The notes beneath the pieces were generated by a model that saw only the letters and a program-made list of their open reading frames with translations, was not told where the DNA came from and searched no databases. A DNA stretch of 64,000 nucleotides. Origin: an uncultured Algibacter sp. (GTDB taxonomy: Bacteria > Bacteroidota > Bacteroidia > Flavobacteriales > Flavobacteriaceae). Of this stretch, positions 37,547-46,136 are shown one piece after another. The stretch covers positions 1-64,000 of the forward strand of contig NZ_CANLZX010000011.1 of assembly GCF_947495675.1 (NCBI RefSeq), in the 5' to 3' direction. The translations under genes and the position numbers were made by a program. Within the stretch, counting starts at the first letter, position 1, and the number at the start of each line of letters is the position of its first letter.

Positions 37547-37734
37547 TTAAATAAATTGAGAGATTTTAATAATCAAAGATAAACATTTTTAATTTTTTGA
37601 TTAATAAATTATTACATTTGTTGAGCTCAAATTAAATTTTCGTTAGTAAAAAATTGTATTATCAATTAATTCAATAATTTTAAGGCTTTTTTGAGCAATT
37701 ATTTATTTAATTATTAAAACATAATCATATACAA

Positions 37735-39774
37735 ATGAAATTAAAATCAATCTTAACTTTAGTATGTATTACCACTATTCTGTTTGCCTGTGGTAATGAT
37801 AAATCAAATAACAATCAAGATACTGTGGTTTCAAAAGAAACTGTATCATTTGATCATAATGTGGAGCAATTTGCAGATATTAAAGTATTGCGGTACCAAA
37901 TTCCAGGATGGGAGCAACTGTCGTTAAAGGAACAAAAATTAGTTTACTACCTGGTACAAGCTGGTTTATCTGGAAGAGATATTATGTGGGACCAAAATTA
38001 CAGGCATAATTTAACCATAAGAAAAGCTTTAGAGAATATCTTTACTAATTACAACGGTGATAAAACTGCAGATAATTGGAAGGCATTCGAAACTTATTTA
38101 AAACGTGTTTGGTTTAGTAATGGTATTCATCACCATTATTCAAATGATAAAATAAAACCAGAGTTTTCTTCAAATTATTTAAACGAGTTGTTGAAAGAAA
38201 CTAATACCGTATTAGAAGGTGAAGCTTTTAGTGTACTTTTTAATGATGTAGATGCTAAAAAAGTAAATCAAGCTAAAAATGTAGATAACGTGGCGCTTTC
38301 TGCAATAAATTTTTATGGACCTAACGTTACTAATAAGGATGTTGAGCGTTTTTATAAAGCAAAGAAATCTCCAAATCCTAAAAAACCTTTATCGTATGGT
38401 TTAAACTCTCAATTAGTAAAAGAAAAAGGAGTATTAAAAGAGCGTGTTTATAAATCTGGTGGTTTATATGGAGAGGCCATAGACGAAATAATTAAATGGT
38501 TAGAATTAGCAAAGGGTGTTGCCGAAAACGAAGCTCAAGGAAATGCGTTAGGTTTACTAATTGATTATTATAAAACAGGCGATTTACAAACGTGGGACGA
38601 TTATAATGTAGCATGGACAGCTGCTACAGCTGGTAATATTGATTATATTAATAGTTTTATTGAAGTATATAACGACCCGTTAGGGTATAGAGGTTCTTAC
38701 GAAACAATCGTACAAATTAATGATTTTGATATGTCTCAAAAAATGAAGGTTGTGGCAGATAATGCGCAATGGTTTGAAGACAATTCGACTTTAATGGATG
38801 CTCATAAAAAGAAAAATGTTGTTGGTGTAACATATAAAGTAGTAAATGTAGCTGGAGAAGCTGGAGATGCTTCACCTAGCACACCAATTGGAGTTAATTT
38901 ACCTAATGCTAATTGGATTCGAGCTGCAGTAGGAAGTAAATCGGTTTCATTAGGAAACATAACTAATGCCTATAATAATGCATCAAGTTCAGGACGTTTA
39001 AAAGAATTTGTACATGATGATGAAGAGTTGGAGTTAGAAGAAAAATATGGCCAGTTAGGAGACAAGTTACATACAGCCTTACACGAAGTTATTGGTCATG
39101 CATCTGGGCAATTAAACCCTGGTGTAGGAGAAACTAAAGAAACACTTAAAAATTATGCTTCTACATTAGAAGAAGGACGAGCAGATTTAGTTGCTTTATA
39201 CTATTTGTATAATCCTAAACTTCAGGAATTAGGTTTAGTTGAAGACTGGAAGTCAGTTGGAAAAGCAACCTATGATGGGTATATACGTAATGGTTTAATG
39301 ATGCAATTAATTCGTTTAAATTTAGGGGATGATGTTGAAGAGGCGCACATGCGTAATAGACAATGGATATCTGCTTGGGCTTTTGAAAAAGGACAAAAGG
39401 ATAATGTTATAGAAAAGGTTGTACGTGATGGTAAAACATATTTTAATATTAATGATTATGAAAAACTTCACAATCTTTTTGGGCAATTATTACGTGAAAC
39501 ACAGCGTATTAAATCTGAAGGTGATTTTGCAGCTGTTGAAGCTTTAGTAGAAGGCTATGGAGTAAAAGTCGATCAAGCAATTCATGCAGAAATATTAGAG
39601 AGAAACAAGCAGTTTAAATCGGCACCTTACAGCGGATTTGTAAACCCTGTATTAGTAGCAGATAAAAATAAAGAAGGTGATATAACATCTATAAAAGTAA
39701 CACAGCCAGAAACTTTTGCAGGACAAATGCTAAATTATAGTACAAATTATAGCTTTTTGCCTGAGGTAAATTAA
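37735..39774 (+). CDS. M49 family dipeptidyl-peptidase III-like lipoprotein
   Basis: 679 residues. Signal peptide with lipobox ITTILFACGNDK near residues 12-23, so anchored in the envelope. The zinc site is the M49 signature HExxGH (LHEVIGHASGQL near residue 450), with the third ligand in LEEGRADLVALYY near 480. The family removes dipeptides from oligopeptides, and Bacteroidota homologues are larger and exported. No missing catalytic residue was seen. It is a single gene with a hairpin terminator ~20 bases downstream. Confidence 0.9.
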   Translation: MKLKSILTLVCITTILFACGNDKSNNNQDTVVSKETVSFDHNVEQFADIKVLRYQIPGWEQLSLKEQKLVYYLVQAGLSGRDIMWDQNYRHNLTIRKALENIFTNYNGDKTADNWKAFETYLKRVWFSNGIHHHYSNDKIKPEFSSNYLNELLKETNTVLEGEAFSVLFNDVDAKKVNQAKNVDNVALSAINFYGPNVTNKDVERFYKAKKSPNPKKPLSYGLNSQLVKEKGVLKERVYKSGGLYGEAIDEIIKWLELAKGVAENEAQGNALGLLIDYYKTGDLQTWDDYNVAWTAATAGNIDYINSFIEVYNDPLGYRGSYETIVQINDFDMSQKMKVVADNAQWFEDNSTLMDAHKKKNVVGVTYKVVNVAGEAGDASPSTPIGVNLPNANWIRAAVGSKSVSLGNITNAYNNASSSGRLKEFVHDDEELELEEKYGQLGDKLHTALHEVIGHASGQLNPGVGETKETLKNYASTLEEGRADLVALYYLYNPKLQELGLVEDWKSVGKATYDGYIRNGLMMQLIRLNLGDDVEEAHMRNRQWISAWAFEKGQKDNVIEKVVRDGKTYFNINDYEKLHNLFGQLLRETQRIKSEGDFAAVEALVEGYGVKVDQAIHAEILERNKQFKSAPYSGFVNPVLVADKNKEGDITSIKVTQPETFAGQMLNYSTNYSFLPEVN

Positions 39775-39793
39775 GTGTTTTATAAAACAAGAT

Positions 39794-39828
39794 AAAAAGC
39801 AGAATCTTAAATCAAGGTTCTGTTTTTT
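39794..39828 (+). terminator. Terminator of the M49 gene
   Basis: CAGAATCTT, loop AAATC, AAGGTTCTG, then TTTTTT. One G-U-type mismatch in a 9-bp stem. Confidence 0.75.
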
Positions 39829-39898
39829 CGTTTACACTAAATACTAGTAGGATTAAATTAATTATAATTAGTGCGCTAATAATTAATATAATATTCAT
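39812..39898 (-). CDS. Possible tiny membrane protein (28 residues)
   Basis: ATG frame MNIILIISALIIINLILLVF followed by SVNEKTEP and a stop: one strongly hydrophobic helix with a short charged tail. There is no Shine-Dalgarno, which is normal here. AT-rich DNA readily yields such hydrophobic frames, and this one overlaps the M49 terminator. It lies downstream of another small membrane gene on the same strand (40032-40235). Confidence 0.25.
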   Translation of the reverse strand: MNIILIISALIIINLILLVFSVNEKTEP

Positions 39899-40031
39899 TT
39901 TTAGTATGGTTTAGTTATTTACTAGATGTATTAAGTGTAAAAAGGTTGCGTGTAAAACTTTGTTAAATTAAAAAAAAATTAGGGAGCCTAAATTAGTTAG
40001 TTAATATAACAAGAAGGATAGACCCTGTAAT

Positions 40032-40235
40032 TTACTTAAAGAAAAATTTTATAGCAGAAATAAATAAAATAAAAGAAATAAAGGCAATTAAAATCCACAC
40101 ACTACCTTTATAAAAACGCTTGTGGATATTCAAATCTTTTCGGTACGTATAAGCTATAATTACAGCAAACACTATAAAGAATATAATTCCAAAAATGATT
40201 TGACCTTTACTAAACATATCATTATTTTTATGCAA
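40032..40235 (-). CDS. Small hypothetical two-helix membrane protein
   Basis: 67 residues: helices near 9-26 (GQIIFGIIFFIVFAVIIA) and 43-64, joined by a basic segment (YTYRKDLNIHKRFYKGS) that should face the cytosol. No family is recognised. It is divergent from the MazG-like gene with ~57 bases between start codons. Confidence 0.6.
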   Translation of the reverse strand: MHKNNDMFSKGQIIFGIIFFIVFAVIIAYTYRKDLNIHKRFYKGSVWILIAFISFILFISAIKFFFK

Positions 40236-40292
40236 ATTTAATGAAAATGATGAGATTCCTATCTACTCAGGAATAACAAAAAAATAGAATTT

Positions 40293-40679
40293 ATGAAAAA
40301 CAAGATTGAAGCTGTTAAAGCATTTCACACCGCTTTTAAAATCGGACATAGAGAAACCCCTAAGGCAGATTTGGGTTTAGCTAAAAATATGTTGCGTTAT
40401 AAATTAATGCGAGAAGAAAATGAAGAATATCTTGACGCAGCAAATAATAATGATTTAGTTGAGGTTGCAGATGCTTTAGGTGATATGCTTTATATTTTAT
40501 GCGGTACCATTATAGAGCACGGTATGCAGCATAAAATTGAAGAAGTGTTTGAAGAAATACAACGTAGTAATATGAGTAAGTTAGGTGAGAATGGGCAGCC
40601 AATTTATCGTGAAGATGGCAAAGTACTAAAAGGCCCAAATTATTTTAAACCAAATATAGAAGCTATTTTAGAAAAATAG
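40293..40679 (+). CDS. MazG-like nucleotide pyrophosphohydrolase superfamily protein
   Basis: 128 residues, all-alpha. The metal-binding pattern is E-E-x-x-E (MREENEEYLDA near residues 39-49) followed by E-x-x-D-A-L-x-D (EVADALGDMLYILCG near 56-70), as in MazG and PRA-PH type NTP pyrophosphatases. A C-terminal part (GQPIYREDGKVLKGPNYFKP) resembles the bacterial/phage HisE-like branch. Predicted to hydrolyse a nucleoside triphosphate to monophosphate and pyrophosphate; the substrate is unknown. It is a single gene, followed by a strong terminator. Confidence 0.85.
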   Translation: MKNKIEAVKAFHTAFKIGHRETPKADLGLAKNMLRYKLMREENEEYLDAANNNDLVEVADALGDMLYILCGTIIEHGMQHKIEEVFEEIQRSNMSKLGENGQPIYREDGKVLKGPNYFKPNIEAILEK

Positions 40680-40699
40680 AAACTAAAAAAATTAATCAT

Positions 40700-40730
40700 A
40701 AAAAAAGCGGCCATTTGGCTGCTTTTTTTA
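40700..40730. terminator. Bidirectional terminator between the MazG-like gene and ilvE
   Basis: AAAAAAAGCGGCC, loop ATTT, GGCTGCTTTTTTT (one G-U-type mismatch), only 6 bases from the ilvE stop. Confidence 0.85.
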
Positions 40731-40735
40731 TTCAA

Positions 40736-41803
40736 TTATTTAACTTCATAACGCCAACCAAATGGGTCTTCAGTTTTATTAGTTTGTATATCTGTAATTC
40801 GTTTTTTTAAGAAACTAGCGTAAGTATCGTCAAGTTTAGGTAATTCATAATCTGCATCTTTATAACCAAAACCAGCAATAGGAGAAATTACTGCTGCTGT
40901 ACCTGCTCCAAACATTTCTTTTAAAGAGCCATTTTTTGCAGCTTCAACAACTTCAGAAACCGTAATTTTTCTAACTTCAACATCAATACCTTCAGCTTTA
41001 GCAAGCTCAATAATACTTTTACGAGTAATACCATCAAGAATTCTATCGCTTGTAGGTCCAGTAATTAAAGTGTCATTAATGCGAATAAATATATTCATTG
41101 CCCCAGCCTCTTCAATATACTCGTGTGTGTTGTCATCGGTCCAAATGACTTGTTGGTAACCTTTCTCAATAGCTAATTGCGTTGGGTAAAACTGACCAGC
41201 ATAGTTACCACCAGCCTTAGCAAAACCAACACCACCATTAGCAGAACGCGAATATTTCTCTTCAATTAAAACTCTAACTTCTCCAGCAAAATAAGCCCCA
41301 GAAGGTGCAGTACAAATAATAAATTTATATTCATCAGCAGGAGATGCATGAAAACCATTACCAGAAGCAAATACAAATGGTCTTATATATAACGAGCTTC
41401 CATCTTTTTTAGGAATCCATTCTTGGTCAACCTCTAAAAGCGCCTTTAAACCATCCATAAAATAGTTTTCAGGTAATTCTGGAATTGCTAAACGCTTAGC
41501 CGAAATATTTAATCGCTTAAAATTTTCTAATGGTCTAAATAACCAGACATTTTCATCTACATCTTTATAAGCTTTCATGCCTTCAAAAATAGACTGTCCA
41601 TAATGAAAAATTTTAGCCGATGGATCCAACACAATAGGTTGGTAAGGCATCACCTTTGGGGCTTGCCATTTTCCGTCTTTAAAATTGCATTCTAACATAT
41701 GGTCAGAAAAAACACTTCCAAACTTTAAGTTGTCAAAATCTACCTCGTTAATTTTCGAGTTTTTCGTCTTTATAATCTCAATGTCGTTGATTATAGAATT
41801 CAT
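40736..41803 (-). CDS. ilvE: Branched-chain amino acid aminotransferase
   Basis: PLP enzyme (fold type IV) of 355 residues that transfers amino groups between Leu, Ile or Val and 2-oxoglutarate. Seen are QSIFEGMKAYKDVDE near residues 69-83, YIRPFVFASG near 143, GVGFAKAGGNYAGQF with the PLP lysine (KAGGNYA) near 196-206, and EEAGAMNIF near 235. The length and motifs match the bacterial/eukaryote-like BCAT class. A perfect minus-strand -7 element TAAATTTG lies at 41832-41825, 21 bases upstream. Confidence 0.95.
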   Translation of the reverse strand: MNSIINDIEIIKTKNSKINEVDFDNLKFGSVFSDHMLECNFKDGKWQAPKVMPYQPIVLDPSAKIFHYGQSIFEGMKAYKDVDENVWLFRPLENFKRLNISAKRLAIPELPENYFMDGLKALLEVDQEWIPKKDGSSLYIRPFVFASGNGFHASPADEYKFIICTAPSGAYFAGEVRVLIEEKYSRSANGGVGFAKAGGNYAGQFYPTQLAIEKGYQQVIWTDDNTHEYIEEAGAMNIFIRINDTLITGPTSDRILDGITRKSIIELAKAEGIDVEVRKITVSEVVEAAKNGSLKEMFGAGTAAVISPIAGFGYKDADYELPKLDDTYASFLKKRITDIQTNKTEDPFGWRYEVK

Positions 41804-41897
41804 ATACCAAGTTATTTGTTAATACAAATTTAAATAAAAACGTTTTTAAAAAAGCGGTATATTTACACAAATCCAATAAAATCGAAATATTTGTGCT

Positions 41898-42401
41898 ATG
41901 AGGTCAATTTCTTTAGTAATAATGTGCGTTTTCATGTTAATTTCTTGCAATAATAAAAACAAGGAAAAGGTTAAAAATACCGAAAAACAAGAAAAGATAG
42001 AATATGCATCATTTGGAGAAACCATAATTCCTAACGATGCTATTGCGGCAACCTCTATGGCTGCACATTTTAAAACCATGAAAAGTGGTGATAGTATTAA
42101 CTCTAAAATTATTGCAACGGTAAACGATGTTTGTCAAGCCAAAGGCTGTTGGATGCGTTTAAAACTAGACAACGAAAACGAAGTAATGGTTAAATTTAAA
42201 GACTACGGTTTTTTTGTACCTAAAGATATTAAGGGCAAGCAGGTAATTGTAAACGGAAAAGCATATGTAACCGAGGTTTCTATTGATGAGCAACGTCATT
42301 ATGCCGAAGATGCTGGTAAAACTGCCGAAGAAATAGCAAGTATAAACCAACCTAAAAAAACATATTCTTTCGAGGCAGATGGTGTGTTAGTAGCGCAATA
42401 A
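41898..42401 (+). CDS. DUF4920 lipoprotein
   Basis: 167 residues with a lipobox signal (VFMLISCNNK), a Lys/Glu-rich linker (residues ~20-35), and a DUF4920 domain: YASFGETIIPNDAIAATSMA near 37-56, then VCQAKGCWMRLKL near 78-90, VKFKDYGFFVPKDIKGKQ and GKAYVTEVSIDEQRHYA. The CxxxxC pair may bind metal or form a disulfide. Function unknown. Intergenic repeat copy B begins 25 bases after the stop. Confidence 0.88.
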   Translation: MRSISLVIMCVFMLISCNNKNKEKVKNTEKQEKIEYASFGETIIPNDAIAATSMAAHFKTMKSGDSINSKIIATVNDVCQAKGCWMRLKLDNENEVMVKFKDYGFFVPKDIKGKQVIVNGKAYVTEVSIDEQRHYAEDAGKTAEEIASINQPKKTYSFEADGVLVAQ

Positions 42402-42425
42402 AAAAATCATTATAACTTTTAAGTG

Positions 42426-42510
42426 TTGGGCGTTACCACAAGGGTCGGGCTATACATTTCAAGTCCTCGTTCGTGCCTCGCTGTGGGCTTTCCATTACTA
42501 TCCCTAACGC
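42426..42510. repeat. Intergenic modular repeat, copy B (85 bp)
   Basis: Exactly the length of copy A (10911-10995). The first 26 bases (from TTGGGCGTTACCACAAGGGT) and the last 11 (ATCCCTAACGC) are identical, but the core is different (CCTCGTTCGTGCCTCGCTGT region and GGGCTTTCC). It lies between a plus-strand stop (42401) and the start of mnmD (42548). Confidence 0.85.
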
Positions 42511-42547
42511 AAAAAAGAACTAAGTTTTAAATATCTAATTATAAATC

Positions 42548-43240
42548 ATGAAACGTGAAATCATCATCACCGCAGATGGTTCAACAACCATTCAAATTCC
42601 AGAGTGGAACGAGCAATACCATTCAAAACATGGTGCTATCCAAGAAGCTAATCATGTATTTGTAAAACATGGTTTGCATCACTTTTGGAATAAAGAATTA
42701 AATCCTAAAAAAGACTTAAAATCTTATAATACATCAATCTTAGAAATAGGATTTGGCACAGGGTTAAATGCATTTATTACACTTCTTGAAGCCCAAAAAG
42801 CAGAACTAAATATAAATTATTGTGGAGTCGAAGCCTACCCTGTATCAGAAAATGAAATAAAGGCATTGAATTATACAGACTCATTAAAAGTAGAAAATAG
42901 TGAAAACCTGTTTCAAAAACTTCATGAAACAAGTTGGGAAGAAAAACATATAATAACACACAATTTCACTTTATTAAAACAGCAACAGCTATTCTCAGAA
43001 ATAAACGATATTGAATTTTATGATATTATTTATTTTGATGCTTTTGGGGCTAGGGTTCAACCCGAATTATGGACAGAAACCATTTTTGAAATTATGTATA
43101 AAGCTTTAAAGCCAAAAGGAATATTAGTAACCTATTCTGCAAAAGGTAGCGTACGTAGAGCCATGCAAGCAGTTGGCTTTACGGTAGAACGACTTCCTGG
43201 GCCACCGGGTAAAAGAGAAATGTTGAGAGCTATAAAATAG
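42548..43240 (+). CDS. mnmD: tRNA 5-methylaminomethyl-2-thiouridine methyltransferase
   Basis: SAM-dependent methyltransferase of 230 residues completing mnm5s2U at the tRNA wobble position; here without the FAD-dependent MnmC oxidase half. SAM site LEIGFGTGLNAFITLLEAQ near residues 65-83, catalytic region DIIYFDAFGARVQPELWT near 158-175, and the C-terminal VTYSAKGSVRRAMQAVGF with ERLPGPPGKREMLRA. Stand-alone MnmD is normal in Bacteroidota. Confidence 0.94.
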   Translation: MKREIIITADGSTTIQIPEWNEQYHSKHGAIQEANHVFVKHGLHHFWNKELNPKKDLKSYNTSILEIGFGTGLNAFITLLEAQKAELNINYCGVEAYPVSENEIKALNYTDSLKVENSENLFQKLHETSWEEKHIITHNFTLLKQQQLFSEINDIEFYDIIYFDAFGARVQPELWTETIFEIMYKALKPKGILVTYSAKGSVRRAMQAVGFTVERLPGPPGKREMLRAIK

Positions 43241-43344
43241 TTTATTCCATTTTTTCAATAAAAAATCTTTAACCTTTCTGTTAAACCTAATATAAAATCA
43301 TAGCTAGACCTATAACCGTTTTGTAACTTTATAAAAAAAAGAAA

Positions 43345-44253
43345 ATGCGTGTTTTAATCACAGGAGCGACAGGACTAATTGGAAGTGAGATTGTTAAACT
43401 TTGTCATGAAAAAGATATAAAAGTTAACTACTTAACAACCAGTAAATCTAAACTCGTTCAAGAAGAAAATTATAAAGGTTTCTATTGGAATCCAAAAGAA
43501 AAAGAAATTGATTCAAAATGTTTTAAAAATGTTCATGCTATCATACATTTAGCAGGGGCAACGGTATCTAAACGTTGGACAACTAATTATAAAAATGAGA
43601 TTTTATCTAGCCGTACAGAAACTACAGCGTTATTAATTAATACGCTAAAAGAAATAAATCACAATGTAAAACAAGTCGTTTCGGCTAGTGCTATTGGTAT
43701 TTATCCAGATTCTTTAACTAATTATTACGACCAATTTCATGATGAAATAAGTACATCCTTTTTAGGACAAGTTGTTTCCGTTTGGGAAGAGGCTGTAAAT
43801 GAGTTTTCAAAACTTAACATTACTGTTTCAAAAATAAGAATAGGGTTAGTTTTATCAAATAAAGGAGGTGCTTTAACAGAGATAGTAAAACCTATAAAAT
43901 TTGGTTTAGGAGCCGCATTTGGTAGTGGTAAACAATGGCAGTCATGGATTCATATTCACGATTTAGCAAATATGTTTTTATATGTTTTAAAAAATGAACT
44001 TTCTGGCGTTTATAATGGCGTTGCACCTAATCCTGTTTCTAATAGTGAATTAACAAAAACAGCTGCTAGCGTTTTAAAAAAACCTCTGTTTATGCCTAAT
44101 ATTCCTAAATTTTTTATGAAATTGGTTTTAGGAGAGATGCATATTTTATTATTTGAGAGCCAACGCGTATGCTCAAAAAAAATAGTAGAGAATAAATTTT
44201 CTTTTACATATAATTATTTAGAACCCGCTTTAAAGGATTTACTTAAAACTTAA
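43345..44253 (+). CDS. TIGR01777 family epimerase-like SDR protein
   Basis: 302-residue extended SDR. NAD(P)-binding GATGLIGSEIV near residues 6-16, IHLAGATVSKRWT near 68-80, ASAIGIYPD near 112-120, and the family C-terminal domain (DUF1731-like, LKKPLFMPNIPKFFMKLVLG near 247-266). The usual catalytic Tyr-x-x-x-Lys is not evident, as in other family members. The reaction is unknown. It is convergent with the small lipoprotein gene, 11 bases apart. Confidence 0.9.
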   Translation: MRVLITGATGLIGSEIVKLCHEKDIKVNYLTTSKSKLVQEENYKGFYWNPKEKEIDSKCFKNVHAIIHLAGATVSKRWTTNYKNEILSSRTETTALLINTLKEINHNVKQVVSASAIGIYPDSLTNYYDQFHDEISTSFLGQVVSVWEEAVNEFSKLNITVSKIRIGLVLSNKGGALTEIVKPIKFGLGAAFGSGKQWQSWIHIHDLANMFLYVLKNELSGVYNGVAPNPVSNSELTKTAASVLKKPLFMPNIPKFFMKLVLGEMHILLFESQRVCSKKIVENKFSFTYNYLEPALKDLLKT

Positions 44254-44264
44254 TTATTAGGTCG

Positions 44265-44654
44265 CTATTCATTACAGTTGTTAAAAATATAATTCTCTCT
44301 AAATAAAACAGTAGTGCCATTTTGAGATACTAAATCTACTACATTTCCATCGCATTTAAAATTAGGAATAGCTCTTAAAAAATTCCCAAAGTTTAAATCT
44401 ATAACTAGTTCATCATCAACATTAGTCCAGGTGTTAGGGTTTGGAATTGCAGAATCTAAACCATCAAAATTACCATCTGTACTGTAAATAGTGTATCTCA
44501 AATCATTTGTAAACTCGTACATTACAGTATCTTCAAAATCTACTACATGCCATCTGCCTATAATTGTGTTATCTTTTATTGATTTATTGTCATCATTATT
44601 AGAACAGCTAATAGATAAAACTATTAAAATTAGTATTAATATATTTTTTCTCAT
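44265..44654 (-). CDS. Small lipocalin-like lipoprotein
   Basis: 129 residues with lipobox LIVLSISCSNND near residues 8-19, then NTIIGRWHVVDFEDTVMYEF and a run of beta strands, the same plan as the lipoprotein at 30881-31303. Two C-terminal Cys could pair. Function unknown. Confidence 0.75.
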   Translation of the reverse strand: MRKNILILILIVLSISCSNNDDNKSIKDNTIIGRWHVVDFEDTVMYEFTNDLRYTIYSTDGNFDGLDSAIPNPNTWTNVDDELVIDLNFGNFLRAIPNFKCDGNVVDLVSQNGTTVLFRENYIFNNCNE

Positions 44655-44717
44655 TGGGCTTTTTTTACTAAATATAGCTAATTAAGTTTATCTAAATATT
44701 TTCAGGTACTTATAAAT

Positions 44718-44750
44718 AAAAAAACCACCTTGTTTTCACAAGATGGTTTT
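44718..44750. terminator. Terminator of the YceI gene
   Basis: AAAACCACCTTGT, loop TTTC, ACAAGATGGTTTT with one mismatch, about 25 bases beyond the minus-strand stop at 44774. Confidence 0.78.
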
Positions 44751-44773
44751 CAAAAATAACTAGTTTTTATTAA

Positions 44774-45430
44774 TTAAGACTGCGCAGCAGCTTTAACTAC
44801 AACTTTTAATTCCATATCATCATTAATAAATTTATCTCCTAAATTATCAAATATAGATTTAGAACCATATTGTACATTCCATTTAGTTCTATCAATAGTA
44901 AATGTTTCACTAGTAAGAGTTATAGTTCCATTCTCATTAGTTACAGTTACAGGAAATGTGACATTATTTTTAGCATCTTTAAGCGCTAAGTTTCCAGAAA
45001 GCATCGTTTTACCTTCAACCGTTTCTAAACCAGTAATTGTAAAACCTGCACTTGGATATTTTTCAACATCAAAAAAGTCAGCACCTTTCAAATGACCCGC
45101 AAGTTTTGCATTTCCTTTATCATCTGCAGGTATATCTAAAACAGTAATAGAATTCATGTCAATTATAAAAGAACCACCAACTATATTACCATTGGCAACA
45201 TCTAAAACGCCACGCTCAATAGAAATAGTTCCGTTATGCGATCCTGTTGGTTTAAAACCTTTCCATTCTATGGTTGAGGTACTAGTATTTACAGCAAATG
45301 ATTGCGAGTTTACTGTTTCTTCAACGGCTTCAGCAGCAGTAGTTGTAGCTTCTTTTGCTTTGTCTTTACATCCTGTTACAGATATCATTAAAGCTGTAAT
45401 AAATAAAATTGTTACAAAATTCTTTTTCAT
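44774..45430 (-). CDS. YceI family lipoprotein
   Basis: 218 residues. Lipoprotein signal (ALMISVTGCKDK near residues 12-23), a Thr/Ala/Glu linker, then a YceI domain near 45-215: STIEWKGFKPTGSHNGTISI, FIIDMNSITVLD, HLKGADFFDVEKYPSAGFTI and the C-terminal FTIDRTKWNVQYGS. The family is a lipocalin-like barrel binding isoprenoid chains. The exact ligand is unknown. It is divergent from grpE. Confidence 0.92.
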   Translation of the reverse strand: MKKNFVTILFITALMISVTGCKDKAKEATTTAAEAVEETVNSQSFAVNTSTSTIEWKGFKPTGSHNGTISIERGVLDVANGNIVGGSFIIDMNSITVLDIPADDKGNAKLAGHLKGADFFDVEKYPSAGFTITGLETVEGKTMLSGNLALKDAKNNVTFPVTVTNENGTITLTSETFTIDRTKWNVQYGSKSIFDNLGDKFINDDMELKVVVKAAAQS

Positions 45431-45532
45431 TTTAAAATATTTTAGTGTTTATCTTGTAAAATTAGTCAATAGTAACTGAAAAAAAAATTAAAATTATTTA
45501 ATGACATTATGACATTTTTATAATATTGGCAG

Positions 45533-45540
45533 TACTTTTG
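45533..45540 (+). promoter_or_regulatory. -7 element before grpE
   Basis: TACTTTTG, a perfect TAnnTTTG match 38 bases before the grpE ATG. No TTG is found at the usual distance upstream; instead ATGACATTATGACATT repeats TGACATT there. No CIRCE-type inverted repeat was seen. Confidence 0.6.
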
Positions 45541-45578
45541 CCAACTTAAATTTAAGATTGAAAAAAATTGAATTTACC

Positions 45579-46127
45579 ATGAGTAAAAAAGATAAAAACG
45601 AATTAGAGAACGAACAAGTAGAATCTAATCAAGCCGAAACGGTTGAAGCTGAAGAACAGGTTGTTGAAGAACAAACCAATGAGGAAAAACTAGAAGCTGA
45701 AGTAAAGCAAGAAAAAGATAAGTTTTTAAGATTATTTGCAGAGTTCGAAAATTATAAAAGACGTACAGCAAAAGAGCGTATTGAATTATTTTCAACAGCT
45801 AGTGAAGATGTAATGAAAACATTATTACCCGTTTTAGATGATTTTGAACGTGCATTAACACATATTGAAGACGATAAAGAAGCTGAAGAGTTACGAAAAG
45901 GCGTGTTATTAATTTATCAAAAATTAATAAAAACATTAGAACTTAAAGGTTTAAAACCAATGGAAGTGAATAAAGGGGATGTTTTTAATGCTGACAATCA
46001 TGAAGCAATAACTCAAATTCCAGCTCCTAACGATGACATGAAAGGTAAAATTATAGACATCGTTGAAAAAGGATATCTTTTAGGAGAAAAAGTAATTCGT
46101 TTTCCAAAAGTAGTTATAGGGCAATAA
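45579..46127 (+). CDS. grpE: Nucleotide exchange factor GrpE
   Basis: DnaK cochaperone that releases ADP and senses heat. A long acidic disordered head (residues ~1-35) precedes the coiled coil and the four-helix/beta domain: KFLRLFAEFENYKRRTAKER near 48-67, LLPVLDDFERALTHI near 83-97, and GYLLGEKVIRFPKVVIGQ at the end. The frame is open from a TTG at 45558, but the ATG at 45579 (MSKKDKNELEN) is the natural start, giving 182 residues. dnaJ follows 9 bases later. Confidence 0.95.
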   Translation: MSKKDKNELENEQVESNQAETVEAEEQVVEEQTNEEKLEAEVKQEKDKFLRLFAEFENYKRRTAKERIELFSTASEDVMKTLLPVLDDFERALTHIEDDKEAEELRKGVLLIYQKLIKTLELKGLKPMEVNKGDVFNADNHEAITQIPAPNDDMKGKIIDIVEKGYLLGEKVIRFPKVVIGQ

Positions 46128-46136
46128 AATTAAGAC

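Noticed and set aside
36049..37734. Fluoride riboswitch upstream of the crcB operon
   Set aside because: No crcB-motif RNA pattern was recognised in the leader of the SRPBCC gene or between the genes.
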